Shown one piece after another: positions 1-8,664 of a stretch of DNA of 64,000 nucleotides. Both the position numbers and the translations under genes were made by a program. The first letter of the stretch is position 1. Every line of letters starts with the position of its first letter. The notes below the pieces were generated by a model. It was not told the origin of the DNA, searched no databases, and saw nothing but the letters and a program-made list of their open reading frames with translations. Source of the stretch: an uncultured Lachnospiraceae bacterium (GTDB lineage Bacteria; Bacillota; Clostridia; Lachnospirales; Lachnospiraceae). The stretch spans positions 62,001 to 126,000 of the forward strand of contig CAMWFQ010000003.1 in the NCBI GenBank assembly GCA_947173495.1, in the 5' to 3' direction.

Positions 1-2
1 GG

Positions 3-2141
3 CTTGCCCATCAGTTGATTGGACTGGAACAGGATGGGCATCCGATGCTGGACTCGGTTATTGTGGTCACTGACCGCCGTATCCTCGATAAACAGATCAG
101 GGATACTATCAAGCAGTTTATGCAGGTCAGCAATACCGTGGCATGGGCAGAACACTCCAGCGACCTTACCAAAGCCATCACGGATGGCAAGCGCATCATC
201 GTTACTACGATCGAGAAGTTCCCGTATATCGTTCCACAAATTGGAGCCGTCCACAAAGATAACCGGTTTGCCATTATCATTGATGAGGCGCATTCCGGGC
301 AGAGTGGTCGCAACTCCGCACAGATGAATCTTGCCCTCTCCGGACTCGCTTCGGATAACGAGATGGACAACGAGGACAAAATCAACGCTATGATGGAAGG
401 GCGTAAACTGCTGAATAATGCCAGCTATTTTGCCTTCACAGCTACACCGAAGAATAAGACATTGGAGACCTTCGGCATGCTTGTTGTGGATGAATATGGA
501 AATCCTATATTGAATGATAAGGGCGAATTGCAGCATAAGCCATTCCATGTCTACACGATGAAGCAAGCTATCCAGGAAGGATTTATTCTGGATGTGTTGC
601 GGAATTACACACCTATTGACAGCTTTTACAGATTGATGAAGACTGTCGAGGACGATCCGATGTTTGACAAAAAACGCGCCCAGAAGAAACTCCGTAATTT
701 TGTGGAGAGCGACAGCTATACCATAGCGAAGAAGGCCGCTATGATGGTTGACCACTTCCATGAACAGGTCATCGCTATGGGAAAAGTTGGCGGGCAGGCC
801 CGCGCTATGGTTGTGACTGCCAGTATTCCGCGATGCATCGAATATTATTATGCTATCAACAAGTGTCTTTCTGAAAGGCACAGCCCCTATAAAACCATTA
901 TTGCTTTCTCTGGTGAGTGTAAGTACAACGGTCAGGAACCGCCGCTGACCTCGGCAGGCATGAATGGATTCCCAGACGCTAAGATACCAAAGACCTTTAA
1001 GGCGGATCCGTATCGCATCCTGATTGTTGCGGATATGTTTCAGACCGGCTTTGATGAACCCCTGCTCCACACGATGTATGTGGATAAGATGCTCTATGAC
1101 ATCAAAGCTGTACAGACCCTTTCAAGGCTGAACCGTTGTCATCCAAAGAAGTACGACACCTTCGTTTTGGATTTCGCTAATAAACCGGAAATTATTGAAG
1201 AGTCCTTCTCGCGCTACTATCGCACCACGATTTTGTCCGGAGAGACTGACCCCAACAAACTTTATGATCTTGTGGCAACGATGGAAGGGTATCAGATATA
1301 TTCCGGTGATGATGTAGAACGCTTGGTTAACTTGTATCTGAATGGCGCAGATCGTGATAAACTTGATCCTACTCTGGATGCCTGTACAGTCATTTATAAG
1401 CAGTTGGAAACGGATGACCAGATTAAGTTCAAAAGCGCGGCAAAAGCTTTTTGCCGTACATATGGATTCCTCGGCGCGATTATTCCCTATGGCAATGCAG
1501 ATTGGGAGCGGCTCTCTATTTTCCTCAATCTGCTGATACCCAAACTGCCTTCTCCCCGTGAGGACGATCTGTCGCAGGGCATTCTTGAGGCAATCGATTT
1601 GGAAAGCTATCGCAACGAGGCGCGTGAGTCAATATCCATCAAGTTGGAGGATTCTGATTCCGAGGTTGCACCGGTTCCATCCGGCAAGGTTGGTCACATT
1701 ATCGAACCAGAGATGGATTTACTTTCCGTTATTCTGTCTGATTTCAACGATATGTTTGGCAATATCAATTGGAACGATGCAGATAATGTGCGCAGACAGA
1801 TTCTTGAAATACCCGCTATGGTTTCCAGGGATGAGAAATATCAAAATGCTATGAAGAACTCTGATGAACAGAGTGCAAGACTTGAAAGTGAGCGGGCTTT
1901 GCAGCAGGTCATCTTCGCTATCATGGCTGATAATATGGAATTGTTCAAACAGTTTCAGGATAATCCCTCATTCAAGAAATGGCTTTCCGATCTTGTATTT
2001 AATCTTACCTACAACAAAGAAGGAAAGCCTTATGAAGCACCACCACAGAAACATAAGTCCATCGTTTATAACTTCGAGCCACAACAGGAAATTCAGATAG
2101 CAGCAGAGGAGCAAACGCCTTACGGAGAAAAAAGCGAATAG
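3..2141 (+). CDS. hsdR: Type I restriction enzyme R subunit, C-terminal part (truncated by window edge)
   Basis: This is the motor subunit of a type I restriction-modification complex, which uses ATP to translocate DNA before cleavage. The frame is open from base 3 (Leu-Ala-His-Gln), so the start and the N-terminal nuclease and Walker A region lie outside the window. The visible part has a DEAH box followed by SGQSG near base 285, TASIPR, then VADMFQTGFDEPLLHTMYVD and QTLSRLNR, the usual late helicase motifs of HsdR. The remaining 700 or so residues hold the C-terminal helical region that contacts the methylase. hsdM and hsdS must lie to the left, unseen. The family call is firm; recognition specificity cannot be read here. 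Confidence 0.93.
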   Translation, partial: LAHQLIGLEQDGHPMLDSVIVVTDRRILDKQIRDTIKQFMQVSNTVAWAEHSSDLTKAITDGKRIIVTTIEKFPYIVPQIGAVHKDNRFAIIIDEAHSGQSGRNSAQMNLALSGLASDNEMDNEDKINAMMEGRKLLNNASYFAFTATPKNKTLETFGMLVVDEYGNPILNDKGELQHKPFHVYTMKQAIQEGFILDVLRNYTPIDSFYRLMKTVEDDPMFDKKRAQKKLRNFVESDSYTIAKKAAMMVDHFHEQVIAMGKVGGQARAMVVTASIPRCIEYYYAINKCLSERHSPYKTIIAFSGECKYNGQEPPLTSAGMNGFPDAKIPKTFKADPYRILIVADMFQTGFDEPLLHTMYVDKMLYDIKAVQTLSRLNRCHPKKYDTFVLDFANKPEIIEESFSRYYRTTILSGETDPNKLYDLVATMEGYQIYSGDDVERLVNLYLNGADRDKLDPTLDACTVIYKQLETDDQIKFKSAAKAFCRTYGFLGAIIPYGNADWERLSIFLNLLIPKLPSPREDDLSQGILEAIDLESYRNEARESISIKLEDSDSEVAPVPSGKVGHIIEPEMDLLSVILSDFNDMFGNINWNDADNVRRQILEIPAMVSRDEKYQNAMKNSDEQSARLESERALQQVIFAIMADNMELFKQFQDNPSFKKWLSDLVFNLTYNKEGKPYEAPPQKHKSIVYNFEPQQEIQIAAEEQTPYGEKSE

Positions 2142-2222
2142 TCCAAAGTTCATATAGGCGGGTGTGTGTTACCCTAAACCCCTTTTTCAGCCCTCAGGCG
2201 TAAGGTATCCTTATCGGCCGGA

Positions 2223-2246
2223 TGCCTTGCAGCGGGGTGCAAGGCA
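2223..2246. terminator. Stem-loop between convergent genes
   Basis: A perfect 9-bp stem (TGCCTTGCA/TGCAAGGCA) with a 6-base loop lies in the 123-base gap between the convergent hsdR and beta-glucosidase genes. There is no clear T run on either side, so it may be a bidirectional terminator or only a stabilising hairpin. Confidence 0.4.
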
Positions 2247-2264
2247 CCGTGAACAGTCACCTGC

Positions 2265-4419
2265 TCAGATTCTGATGATGATTTTGATATCCTTTACACT
2301 GCTTCCCACACCCAGGCTTCTTTTGTCCCGTACATGATTTACCGATATCTTTACCTGGCCGCTTTCTCCCGGCTCCAGATAGATCTTTCCAAATCCTGCA
2401 AGCTCTTTTACCGGACGAATTTCCTCAGCATCTTCATCTTCCCGGATACCATCCTCCGCTCTTTTTCGATGACTGCCCATACGGTATACCTGAACCGTTT
2501 CTCCGCCGGCACAGTTACCTGCATTCTTCAGCCTGCATATCACGCAGCCACAGCCGTCCGCTTCCTCATACGCCGCATCTTCATAAACGAATTCCGTATA
2601 AGACAATCCATGTCCAAAGCAGAACTCAGGTTCCACACGGAAAGTTTCATTATAACGGTATCCCACAAATATACCCTCTTTGTAGGCAACGCTTTTCTCC
2701 CCTGCAAATTCGCCCAGCGCATGAGCGGAACAATCCCTGGGACTTTTATAAAAGGTCTCCGGCAGCTTTCCGGACGGATTTACCTTTCCAAAAAGTATCT
2801 CCGCCAGCGCAGTTCCTCCCTCCATACCTGCATAATAGCTCCACAGCACTGCCCCCGCACGGTCAATCCATTCTCCCATTTCTATTGCGCTGCCCCCAAT
2901 AAACGTCAGGATGGTGTCCGGCCTTACTTTAAGAAGCTCCTGTATCAGCAAATCCTGACCATAAGGCAGCTTCATATCCGCGCGGTCCAGCCCCTCGCTG
3001 TCATAATCATGATTTAATCCTCCCACAAAAATAATCACATCGTACTTTTCTTCACTGTCATACTTTCCTGCCGCATCCACGGCTTCCTTACGCAGCAGCG
3101 CCCTGGCATCTTCCTGTTCCCGGCTGTCTTCTCCGCTGTTCCTGCCATGCCCGCCGCCGTCTTCCAGGCTCTTTTCCTGCCAATTTCCATCATCCGCACT
3201 CTGTCTGTCATCACTTTCATATCCTTTCCTGTAGTCGATCTGCACCCTGCTGCCAAGCAACATTTTAATCCCCATAAGCGGTGAAATTTCATAGAGCGCT
3301 TTTATTTCGGCGCTGCCGCCGCCATTTGCATGCATCCGCTGTGCATTCTCTCCCACAACCAAAATTCTCTTGACAGTCTCCATGTTAAGAGGCAGAAGTT
3401 TCCGCTCATTTTTCAGGAGGATAACTGACTCCCTGGCAATTTCAAGCGCTGTCCGCCTGCTGGCAGGTGAATTATAAGTTCCGTTTTTCCGTTCTATCTC
3501 TTCTTCTCCTCTTATCATGTGAAGTCTCAGCATCAGCATCAGAATACGGATCACTTTCTCGTTAATTTTTGACTCCGGAATGATCCCCTGCTCCACCGCT
3601 CTCTTCAGCGGTTCCGCCATAAAGTATTCATCAAAATGATTGGTTACGGACATTTCAATATCAAGCTCCGACACAGCCGCCAGTTCTGTGTCATGTACGC
3701 CGCCCCAATCAGAGATCACGACTCCTTCATATCCCCATTCCTTACGGAGGATATCATGAAGAAGGTAGTTACTCTGACAGCAATGTTCTCCGTTCACCTG
3801 ATTGTATGCCCCCATGATAGAAAGGCTTCCGCCTTTTACAAGACAATCGTAAAAGGCCGGAAGATAAATTTCCCTGAGCGCGTTTTCATCCACTTCCACA
3901 TCTACCCAAAGCCGCTGTGTTTCCTGATTATTGGCGGCAAAATGCTTTACACAGGCCGCCACATCCCACTGTTGTATCCCGTGAATAAAAGGAACCGCCA
4001 ATTCGCCGGTCAGGCAGGGATCTTCGCTGAAATATTCAAAATTACGGCCGCAAAGAGGGCTTCTCTTAATATTGATGCCCGGAGCCAGAATCACATCCTT
4101 TCCTCTTCCCCGGGCCTCCCCCCCCCAGCACACTGCCCATGGCAAATGCCAGATCTCTGTTCCACGTGGCAGCCAGCGCGCTGTTACACGGAAGATACGT
4201 CACATAATCGTCCGATCCTCCAATCGCTTTCCAATGATCAGCCTCAAACTCCTGACGGACTCCCAGGGGGCCGTCCGACATGACAAGCGGCGGGATGCCC
4301 AGCCGCTTAACACCCTTCGTTGAGAAAAGATGCGCCCCATGAATCATACCGATTTTCTCTTCTAATGTCAGTCTTGCTGTAAGTTCCTTTGCCTTTGTTC
4401 TCATTTCATTTCCATTCAT
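2265..4419 (-). pseudogene. Beta-glucosidase, glycoside hydrolase family 3, interrupted by a one-base frameshift
   Basis: GH3 enzymes hydrolyse terminal beta-D-glucosides. The reading starts at the ATG at 4419 (SD GGAGG) and breaks near 4127, in a run of nine G on the coding strand. Removing one G joins AMGSVLGG to EARGRGKDVILAPGINI and restores about 718 residues. The N-terminal barrel holds SDGPLGVR, KHFAANNQET and the nucleophile Asp in VVISDWGGVHD. The C-terminal part has FVGGLNHDYDSEG, the alpha/beta sandwich and a fibronectin-III-like end. A hydrophilic insert near 3090-3230 (Glu, Asp and Gly rich) looks lineage-specific. It lies downstream of sugar transport genes, so the product probably cleaves an imported glycoside. 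The shift may be real, phase-variable or a sequencing error; everything else is intact. Confidence 0.85.
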
Positions 4420-4423
4420 AAAT

Positions 4424-4537
4424 GTCCTCCATTCCGAAGCGTTTTTGCAACAAGGGCATGACTTTGCTGCCGCAAAGCCGCAATCTCCAATTTGCGTCTG
4501 CCATCAAACAAATTTGTGACGCTCCGGCACAAATTTG
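4424..4537 (-). promoter_or_regulatory. Pseudoknot-type leader element ahead of the beta-glucosidase
   Basis: Read on the minus strand, CAAATTTGTG (4537-4528) pairs with CACAAATTTG (4518-4509). The 9-base loop between them, CCGGAGCGT, can pair with ACGCTTCGG (4442-4434), just before the Shine-Dalgarno GGAGG and the ATG at 4419. The order A5', B5', A3', B3' is an H-type pseudoknot. Related copies precede the genes starting at 6465, 55009 and 62128. Confidence 0.6.
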
Positions 4538-4621
4538 CGTGTGAACAATGCCTTATGCCCCAATCCTGGAAGCCTGCGCACTTTCACACTTCAGCTTGAC
4601 AAGTTCTTTCCTGCTAAGAAT

Positions 4622-4702
4622 CGAGTAGGGAAGGTTTTCTCCCTACTCGCCGCGCGGTCCGCATGCTGCGTCAGCAGCAAATTTCCTTATGCGGGCCTGC
4701 GC
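4622..4702. repeat. Intergenic double-hairpin repeat, copy 1
   Basis: The first hairpin is CGAGTAGGG/CCCTACTCG. The second has outer stem CCGCAT/ATGCGG and inner stem GCTGC/GCAGC. It lies between the sugar-binding lipoprotein stop and the beta-glucosidase start. Related copies are at 8553, 35527 (partial) and 40121, with a single hairpin of the same type at 42936. Confidence 0.7.
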
Positions 4703-4788
4703 ATAAAGAAATGCCATGCAAAAAGCAGGCCACCTATTCAAAATCTCGAATCATGACCTGCTTTCACATCAACTGAAATTATTGCTTA

Positions 4789-6465
4789 CTATTCAACCAA
4801 TGCTACTCTTTCTTTGATAATTTCTGTCAACATTTCTTCCGCTTCACTCATACCTGTACTTTGCAGATCCGAAATCATCTTATCATAGGAGGCATCAAAA
4901 TCTGCTTCGCTTCCAATGACGCAGCTGATCAGTGCCGACCATGCGACCTCATCCAGCTTATTTCCAATCTCGTCAAACTCGGTGGGTTTTGAATATGCCC
5001 AGATTGCGGAATATTTAGGCGTCTCAAACTCCGATGGCTGGGGGAAGATATCAACCAGAAGATCTACTCCCCATGCCTTACATGCCGCCATTTGCTCCTC
5101 GTCATATTCTGCAATAACCGCCTCCTTACTGGCAGTTGTATAAGCGCTGCCGGTGGAATCCGCAATCCCATTGCCATAACACGGGAACGGATAATTGTGA
5201 AATCCGACGCCGGTATTTTTTGCATAATCCTTATTATTATTGCATTCGTCAATTTCTTCCTGGGTACGATAACGATGTCCTTCCTCATCAATAAAGTAAT
5301 TCGTTCCCTCAATTCCCCAGTTTACCAGTACCTGGCCTTCATCTGAGCAGAGAAAATCCAGATATTTGATCGCCGCTACAGGATCCTTGCATGCGGTTGT
5401 GATGCCGACGCCCTGTCCTGTGGTAAGCCCCTGGTACATTAACGAGGGCGCTTTGGTACCAGCATCCATAGTCAGCGGGATACCACAATATGTCAGCTCC
5501 AGCTTTCCATCCGCTTTCAGAATCTTTTCCCCATCGCTATAATCCCAATCCGTATCAAAAAGTGACAGTACACGTCCGGTTGCGATCTTTGCAATATAAT
5601 CCTCGTGGGTCTGGGTTGCAAATTCATGGTCGAGAATCCCTTCATTATACATTCTGTTGAGCCACTTAAAATACGCACGCACCTTGTCGGACCGGAATTT
5701 GTAACTGGCATTGTAGTTCTCGTCTACCAGCCACTGCCCGTTATCCGGCGCGCCTTCCGCGATATATCCGGCAGGATTTCCCAACGTAATCATCCAGTGC
5801 CAGTCTGATGTGGAAAGCGTGATGCCGATGGTTTCCATGCCGTCATCCGTTGTGGGATGCGCCGCAATATAATCTTTGAGCATCTTCTCAAATTCATCCA
5901 GTGATTCCGGAACTTTATAGTCATTTTCCTTCAGTACTGCCCATTGAATCTGCGCCGTACCGGAATTTTTATAATTTGTTCCGCCTACCGCATAGGAAGA
6001 TAACTGATAGATGGACGGATCATCCTGGGAATATTTCAGTTTATCAAACTCATCTCCGTACATCTTTTTGATATTGGGGCCATATTCCTCAATCAGCTCC
6101 GTCATATCAATCAATGCGCCTGCATCGATCAGACTTCCCGCATCCCCCTTTGCATAAATCAAATCAGGATAGTTCTGCTCCGCAATCATCAGCGCCACTT
6201 TCTGGTCATCCGATGATACAGGATATTCTGTTTTCAGCTTCACGCCGGTTTTTTCCGTCAGTGCCTGGGCTACCGGATCCGTCCAGGGATCTTCCTCTCC
6301 GTCCGCATTATAAAAAGTCAACTCTACGACTCCGCCTTCACCGGAAGCATCCGCGTCTCCGCCTCCCGTGCCGGTGCCCGCACTTCCATTCCCGCCGCAG
6401 CCGCCAAGCAGGCTGGCTGTCAGGGAAGCACCCAACAATAACATACCCAACTTCTTTGCGTTCAT
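4789..6465 (-). CDS. ABC transporter sugar-binding lipoprotein (LplA/YtcQ type)
   Basis: This is an extracellular solute-binding protein of family 1 that delivers an oligosaccharide to the two permeases encoded just upstream (6606-8452). The ATG at 6465 is preferred over the in-frame ATG at 6477, because the latter overlaps the SD (ATGAGG). The signal peptide ends in a lipobox, LLGGC, with Cys at residue 23, followed by a Gly-rich linker. The body is about 558 residues, as in LplA-like proteins, with the typical FYNADGEEDPWTDP start and a YPDLIYAKGD segment. Neighbouring GH3 and YesM/YesN genes point to a beta-glucoside or plant or host glycan fragment as ligand; the exact ligand is unknown. 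No ATPase gene is nearby; such systems commonly use a shared MsmX-type ATPase. Confidence 0.88.
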   Translation of the reverse strand: MNAKKLGMLLLGASLTASLLGGCGGNGSAGTGTGGGDADASGEGGVVELTFYNADGEEDPWTDPVAQALTEKTGVKLKTEYPVSSDDQKVALMIAEQNYPDLIYAKGDAGSLIDAGALIDMTELIEEYGPNIKKMYGDEFDKLKYSQDDPSIYQLSSYAVGGTNYKNSGTAQIQWAVLKENDYKVPESLDEFEKMLKDYIAAHPTTDDGMETIGITLSTSDWHWMITLGNPAGYIAEGAPDNGQWLVDENYNASYKFRSDKVRAYFKWLNRMYNEGILDHEFATQTHEDYIAKIATGRVLSLFDTDWDYSDGEKILKADGKLELTYCGIPLTMDAGTKAPSLMYQGLTTGQGVGITTACKDPVAAIKYLDFLCSDEGQVLVNWGIEGTNYFIDEEGHRYRTQEEIDECNNNKDYAKNTGVGFHNYPFPCYGNGIADSTGSAYTTASKEAVIAEYDEEQMAACKAWGVDLLVDIFPQPSEFETPKYSAIWAYSKPTEFDEIGNKLDEVAWSALISCVIGSEADFDASYDKMISDLQSTGMSEAEEMLTEIIKERVALVE

Positions 6466-6592
6466 AATTAACCTCATTTCTACGCTGCTTTATTGTGCAA
6501 AGCCATGAATGGCTTAACAAGTTTGTGGATGCAGCGCAGACACAAACTTGCAGAGGAAAGATTTGAAAAATCTTTCACTCTTTCCTCCTTAT
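6466..6592 (-). promoter_or_regulatory. Pseudoknot-type leader element ahead of the sugar-binding protein
   Basis: On the minus strand, CAAGTTTGTG (6550-6541 as CACAAACTTG on plus) pairs with the segment at 6527-6518. Loop bases 6536-6531 pair with 6488-6483 (CGCTGC/GCAGCG), and between them AAGCCAT/ATGGCTT forms a small hairpin. The element ends directly at the SD of the lipoprotein. An upstream hairpin (GAAAGATT/AATCTTTC) lies near 6557-6576. Confidence 0.6.
6480..6578 (-). CDS. Possible 32-residue leader peptide inside the leader element
   Basis: A GTG codon at 6578 follows a strong SD (AAGGAGGAAAGA). The frame runs 32 codons to a TAG at 6480, just before the SD of the next gene. The product starts MKDFSNLSS and contains Cys-Leu-Arg-Cys. 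Comparable short frames with good SDs begin the related elements at 55155 (MKIKIF) and 30697 (MKNKFS). Translation here would unfold the pseudoknot, so it could act as a control leader rather than encode a working peptide. No family is recognised. Confidence 0.35.
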   Translation of the reverse strand: MKDFSNLSSASLCLRCIHKLVKPFMALHNKAA

Positions 6593-6605
6593 TTTTTATT
6601 CGTTT

Positions 6606-7502
6606 TCAGTCTTTTACTGCGCCAAGCGTCATGCCGCCCACAAAATATTTTTGTAAGAACGGATAGACAATCAAAATAGGCACTGTGGCAACAATTGTAA
6701 TCGCCATACGTACAGACATGGGCGATACCGCGTTTTGAATCTGATTCGCCTGTGCATGAGGGTCAATTTTAATCGTAGCCTTTTCCATAATTTCATATAA
6801 TACATACTGCAGGGTAGGAAGTTCTCTGGCATAAAGATAGGTATCCATGAAAGCATTCCACTGTCCCACTGCCAGAAACAGCGCTACCGTTGCAATGGTC
6901 GGTGTACAAAGAGGAAGTATCACTTTTGCCCAGATTATAAAATCATTTGCTCCGTCTATCTTGGCCGCTTCCTGCAGAGCAATCGGCAGTCCCTCTATAA
7001 AAGAACGCATCAATATAACATTGTACACCCATATCAGCCCCGGGATAATATACACCACAAAATTATTACTTAAATGCAGCGTTCTGGTAAGAAGCAAATA
7101 TTCAGGAATCATTCCTCCGCTTACATACATTGTAATAATAAACAGAATCGTAAAGGGCTTGTTAAAATAAAAATCCTTCCTGCTGAGTACATACGCCAGC
7201 ATCGCCGTACAGATCACTCCAATTCCGGTTCCCACCAGCGTCCTTGCGATCGACATCAAAAAAGCGCTGCCAAGATTATTTTCCGTAAAGATATAAATAT
7301 AATTGCTGAACGTAAACTTTCTGGGAATAATAAAATTAATATTCCTCATCGTATCCATAGGATCATTCAATGAAATTGCAAGTACATTCAGAAACGGATA
7401 TACTGTCATAACGATAAGGAGCAGACAGAAGATCAGCAATACATAGTCAAACCACTTTTCACTTTTCCCTGCGCCTTTAATCTGATAATTATTGTCCGCC
7501 AT
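6606..7502 (-). CDS. Carbohydrate ABC transporter permease (LplC/YtcP type)
   Basis: This is an inner-membrane permease of the CUT1 sugar transport class, about 298 residues with six predicted hydrophobic segments. After a short cytoplasmic start comes a first membrane segment (YVLLIFCLLLIVMTVYPF). The ATPase-contacting EAA loop reads EAAKIDGANDFIIWAKVILPL near residue 190. It follows the partner permease by 11 bases and precedes the binding protein by about 140, so the three form one operon. The end VGGMTLGAVKD is typical for LplC-like proteins. Substrate is inferred from the neighbouring GH3 gene only. Confidence 0.9.
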   Translation of the reverse strand: MADNNYQIKGAGKSEKWFDYVLLIFCLLLIVMTVYPFLNVLAISLNDPMDTMRNINFIIPRKFTFSNYIYIFTENNLGSAFLMSIARTLVGTGIGVICTAMLAYVLSRKDFYFNKPFTILFIITMYVSGGMIPEYLLLTRTLHLSNNFVVYIIPGLIWVYNVILMRSFIEGLPIALQEAAKIDGANDFIIWAKVILPLCTPTIATVALFLAVGQWNAFMDTYLYARELPTLQYVLYEIMEKATIKIDPHAQANQIQNAVSPMSVRMAITIVATVPILIVYPFLQKYFVGGMTLGAVKD

Positions 7503-7513
7503 TTTCCCGCCTC

Positions 7514-8452
7514 CTACACAAGTTTACTTTCGCCAAGCATTCCCGCAATCTTATTCGCGATAAACAAGAGGATAATGCCGACTACCGACTGAAACATACC
7601 GATTGCGGTACCGAGTCCATAATTATTACTTCCAATACCGCGGACGTAGGCAAACCATGAAAGAACCATTGCATGATCCTGTACAATACCATTGCTGAGA
7701 AGCATCTGCCGTTCCATGCCTACATTTAATGCGCCGCCAACACTCATAATCAACAGAACAATCACAGTCGGCTTAATGCTTGGAAGGGTAATATTCCAGA
7801 TCCTCTGAAAACGATTCGCTCCATCCACCTTTGCCGCTTCATAAAGCCCCTGATCAATGCCTGCCATTGCGGAAAGATAGATGATAGCATCCCACCCCAT
7901 CTCTTTCCAGACGTTAATCAGACATACCACGACCCAGAACAGCGCGGAATTCGTAGACATCAGGTGAAGCTTCGTATTCAGCATGGTATCAACTGCGCCG
8001 CCGTCATTTAAAAGCATTTTTGCGATACTGGCAATGATCACCCATGATACAAAGTGAGGCAGATAGGACACTGTCTGGGTTATCTTTTTGAATCGTGTAA
8101 AGCAGATCTCATTTAATACCAGCGCGAAGAAAATCGACGATATGGTTCCTATTGCAATACCCAGAATACTGATTCCTATGGTATTGATCATTGTCTGGGG
8201 AAACAGGCGGTCCGTAAATGCCTGGATAAAATTATCAAATCCCACGAACTTTCTTTCCCATATCGGCAGTGCAAAGGAATTTGGTTTTACTTCCTGAAAT
8301 GCCATTGTCCAGCCCCATAAAGGAATATACTTGAAGACAATCAGCCATATGACGAACGGAACTGACATTAACAGAAGATATCTCTGTTTCCACATAAGAT
8401 TCCATGAAAACTTTTCTTTCTGTACTTTTGGTTTTGCATTTTGTTTCTTCAT
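7514..8452 (-). CDS. Carbohydrate ABC transporter permease (LplB/YtcP partner)
   Basis: This is the first gene of the sugar transporter operon, encoding the second membrane subunit (312 residues). A Lys-rich start leads into the first membrane segment (YLLLMSVPFVIWLIVFKYIPLWG), and the EAA loop is EAAKVDGANRFQRIWNITLPS near residue 205. The start follows a usable SD (AGGAAAAACC). It forms a heterodimer with the product of 6606-7502. The upstream gap carries a double-hairpin repeat and the terminator of the regulator gene, so the operon probably has its own promoter there, likely under the adjacent YesN regulator (inference). Confidence 0.9.
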   Translation of the reverse strand: MKKQNAKPKVQKEKFSWNLMWKQRYLLLMSVPFVIWLIVFKYIPLWGWTMAFQEVKPNSFALPIWERKFVGFDNFIQAFTDRLFPQTMINTIGISILGIAIGTISSIFFALVLNEICFTRFKKITQTVSYLPHFVSWVIIASIAKMLLNDGGAVDTMLNTKLHLMSTNSALFWVVVCLINVWKEMGWDAIIYLSAMAGIDQGLYEAAKVDGANRFQRIWNITLPSIKPTVIVLLIMSVGGALNVGMERQMLLSNGIVQDHAMVLSWFAYVRGIGSNNYGLGTAIGMFQSVVGIILLFIANKIAGMLGESKLV

Positions 8453-8552
8453 GGTTTTTCCTCCTTTTCTAAAAAAATTATAAAAAAAGAGTAAATTTAT
8501 TAATACCCTGTTTTCAGGAGATATTTCACCCTATTTTTGGTAGGATAAGCGC

Positions 8553-8627
8553 GGCCCGCATGCTGCGTCAGCAGTAAATTTCCTTATGCGGGCCTGTGCA
8601 ATCGAGCAGGGAAGATTTTATCCCTGC
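8553..8627. repeat. Intergenic double-hairpin repeat, copy 2
   Basis: The outer stem GGCCCGCAT/ATGCGGGCC with inner CTGC/GCAG comes first, then GCAGGGA/TCCCTGC. These are the same modules as at 4622 but in the opposite order. It lies between the permease start and the response regulator stop. Confidence 0.7.
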
Positions 8628-8629
8628 GC

Positions 8630-8658
8630 AAAAATGCCAGGGTCCTTTGACCCTGACA
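8630..8658 (-). terminator. Rho-independent terminator of the YesN/YesM operon
   Basis: A 7-bp stem CAGGGTC/GACCCTG with a 4-base loop is followed on the minus strand by CATTTTTGC. It lies 7 bases past the response regulator stop. Confidence 0.75.
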
Positions 8659-8664
8659 CCATTT

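Noticed and set aside
2334-3017. Long plus-strand frame opposite the beta-glucosidase
   Set aside because: It is antisense to a well-supported gene, has no ribosome site and no family-like composition.
2265-4419. Two separate genes, a 117-residue and a 626-residue protein
   Set aside because: The two frames are consecutive parts of one GH3 enzyme and meet in a G9 run; the apparent start of the second has no ribosome site.
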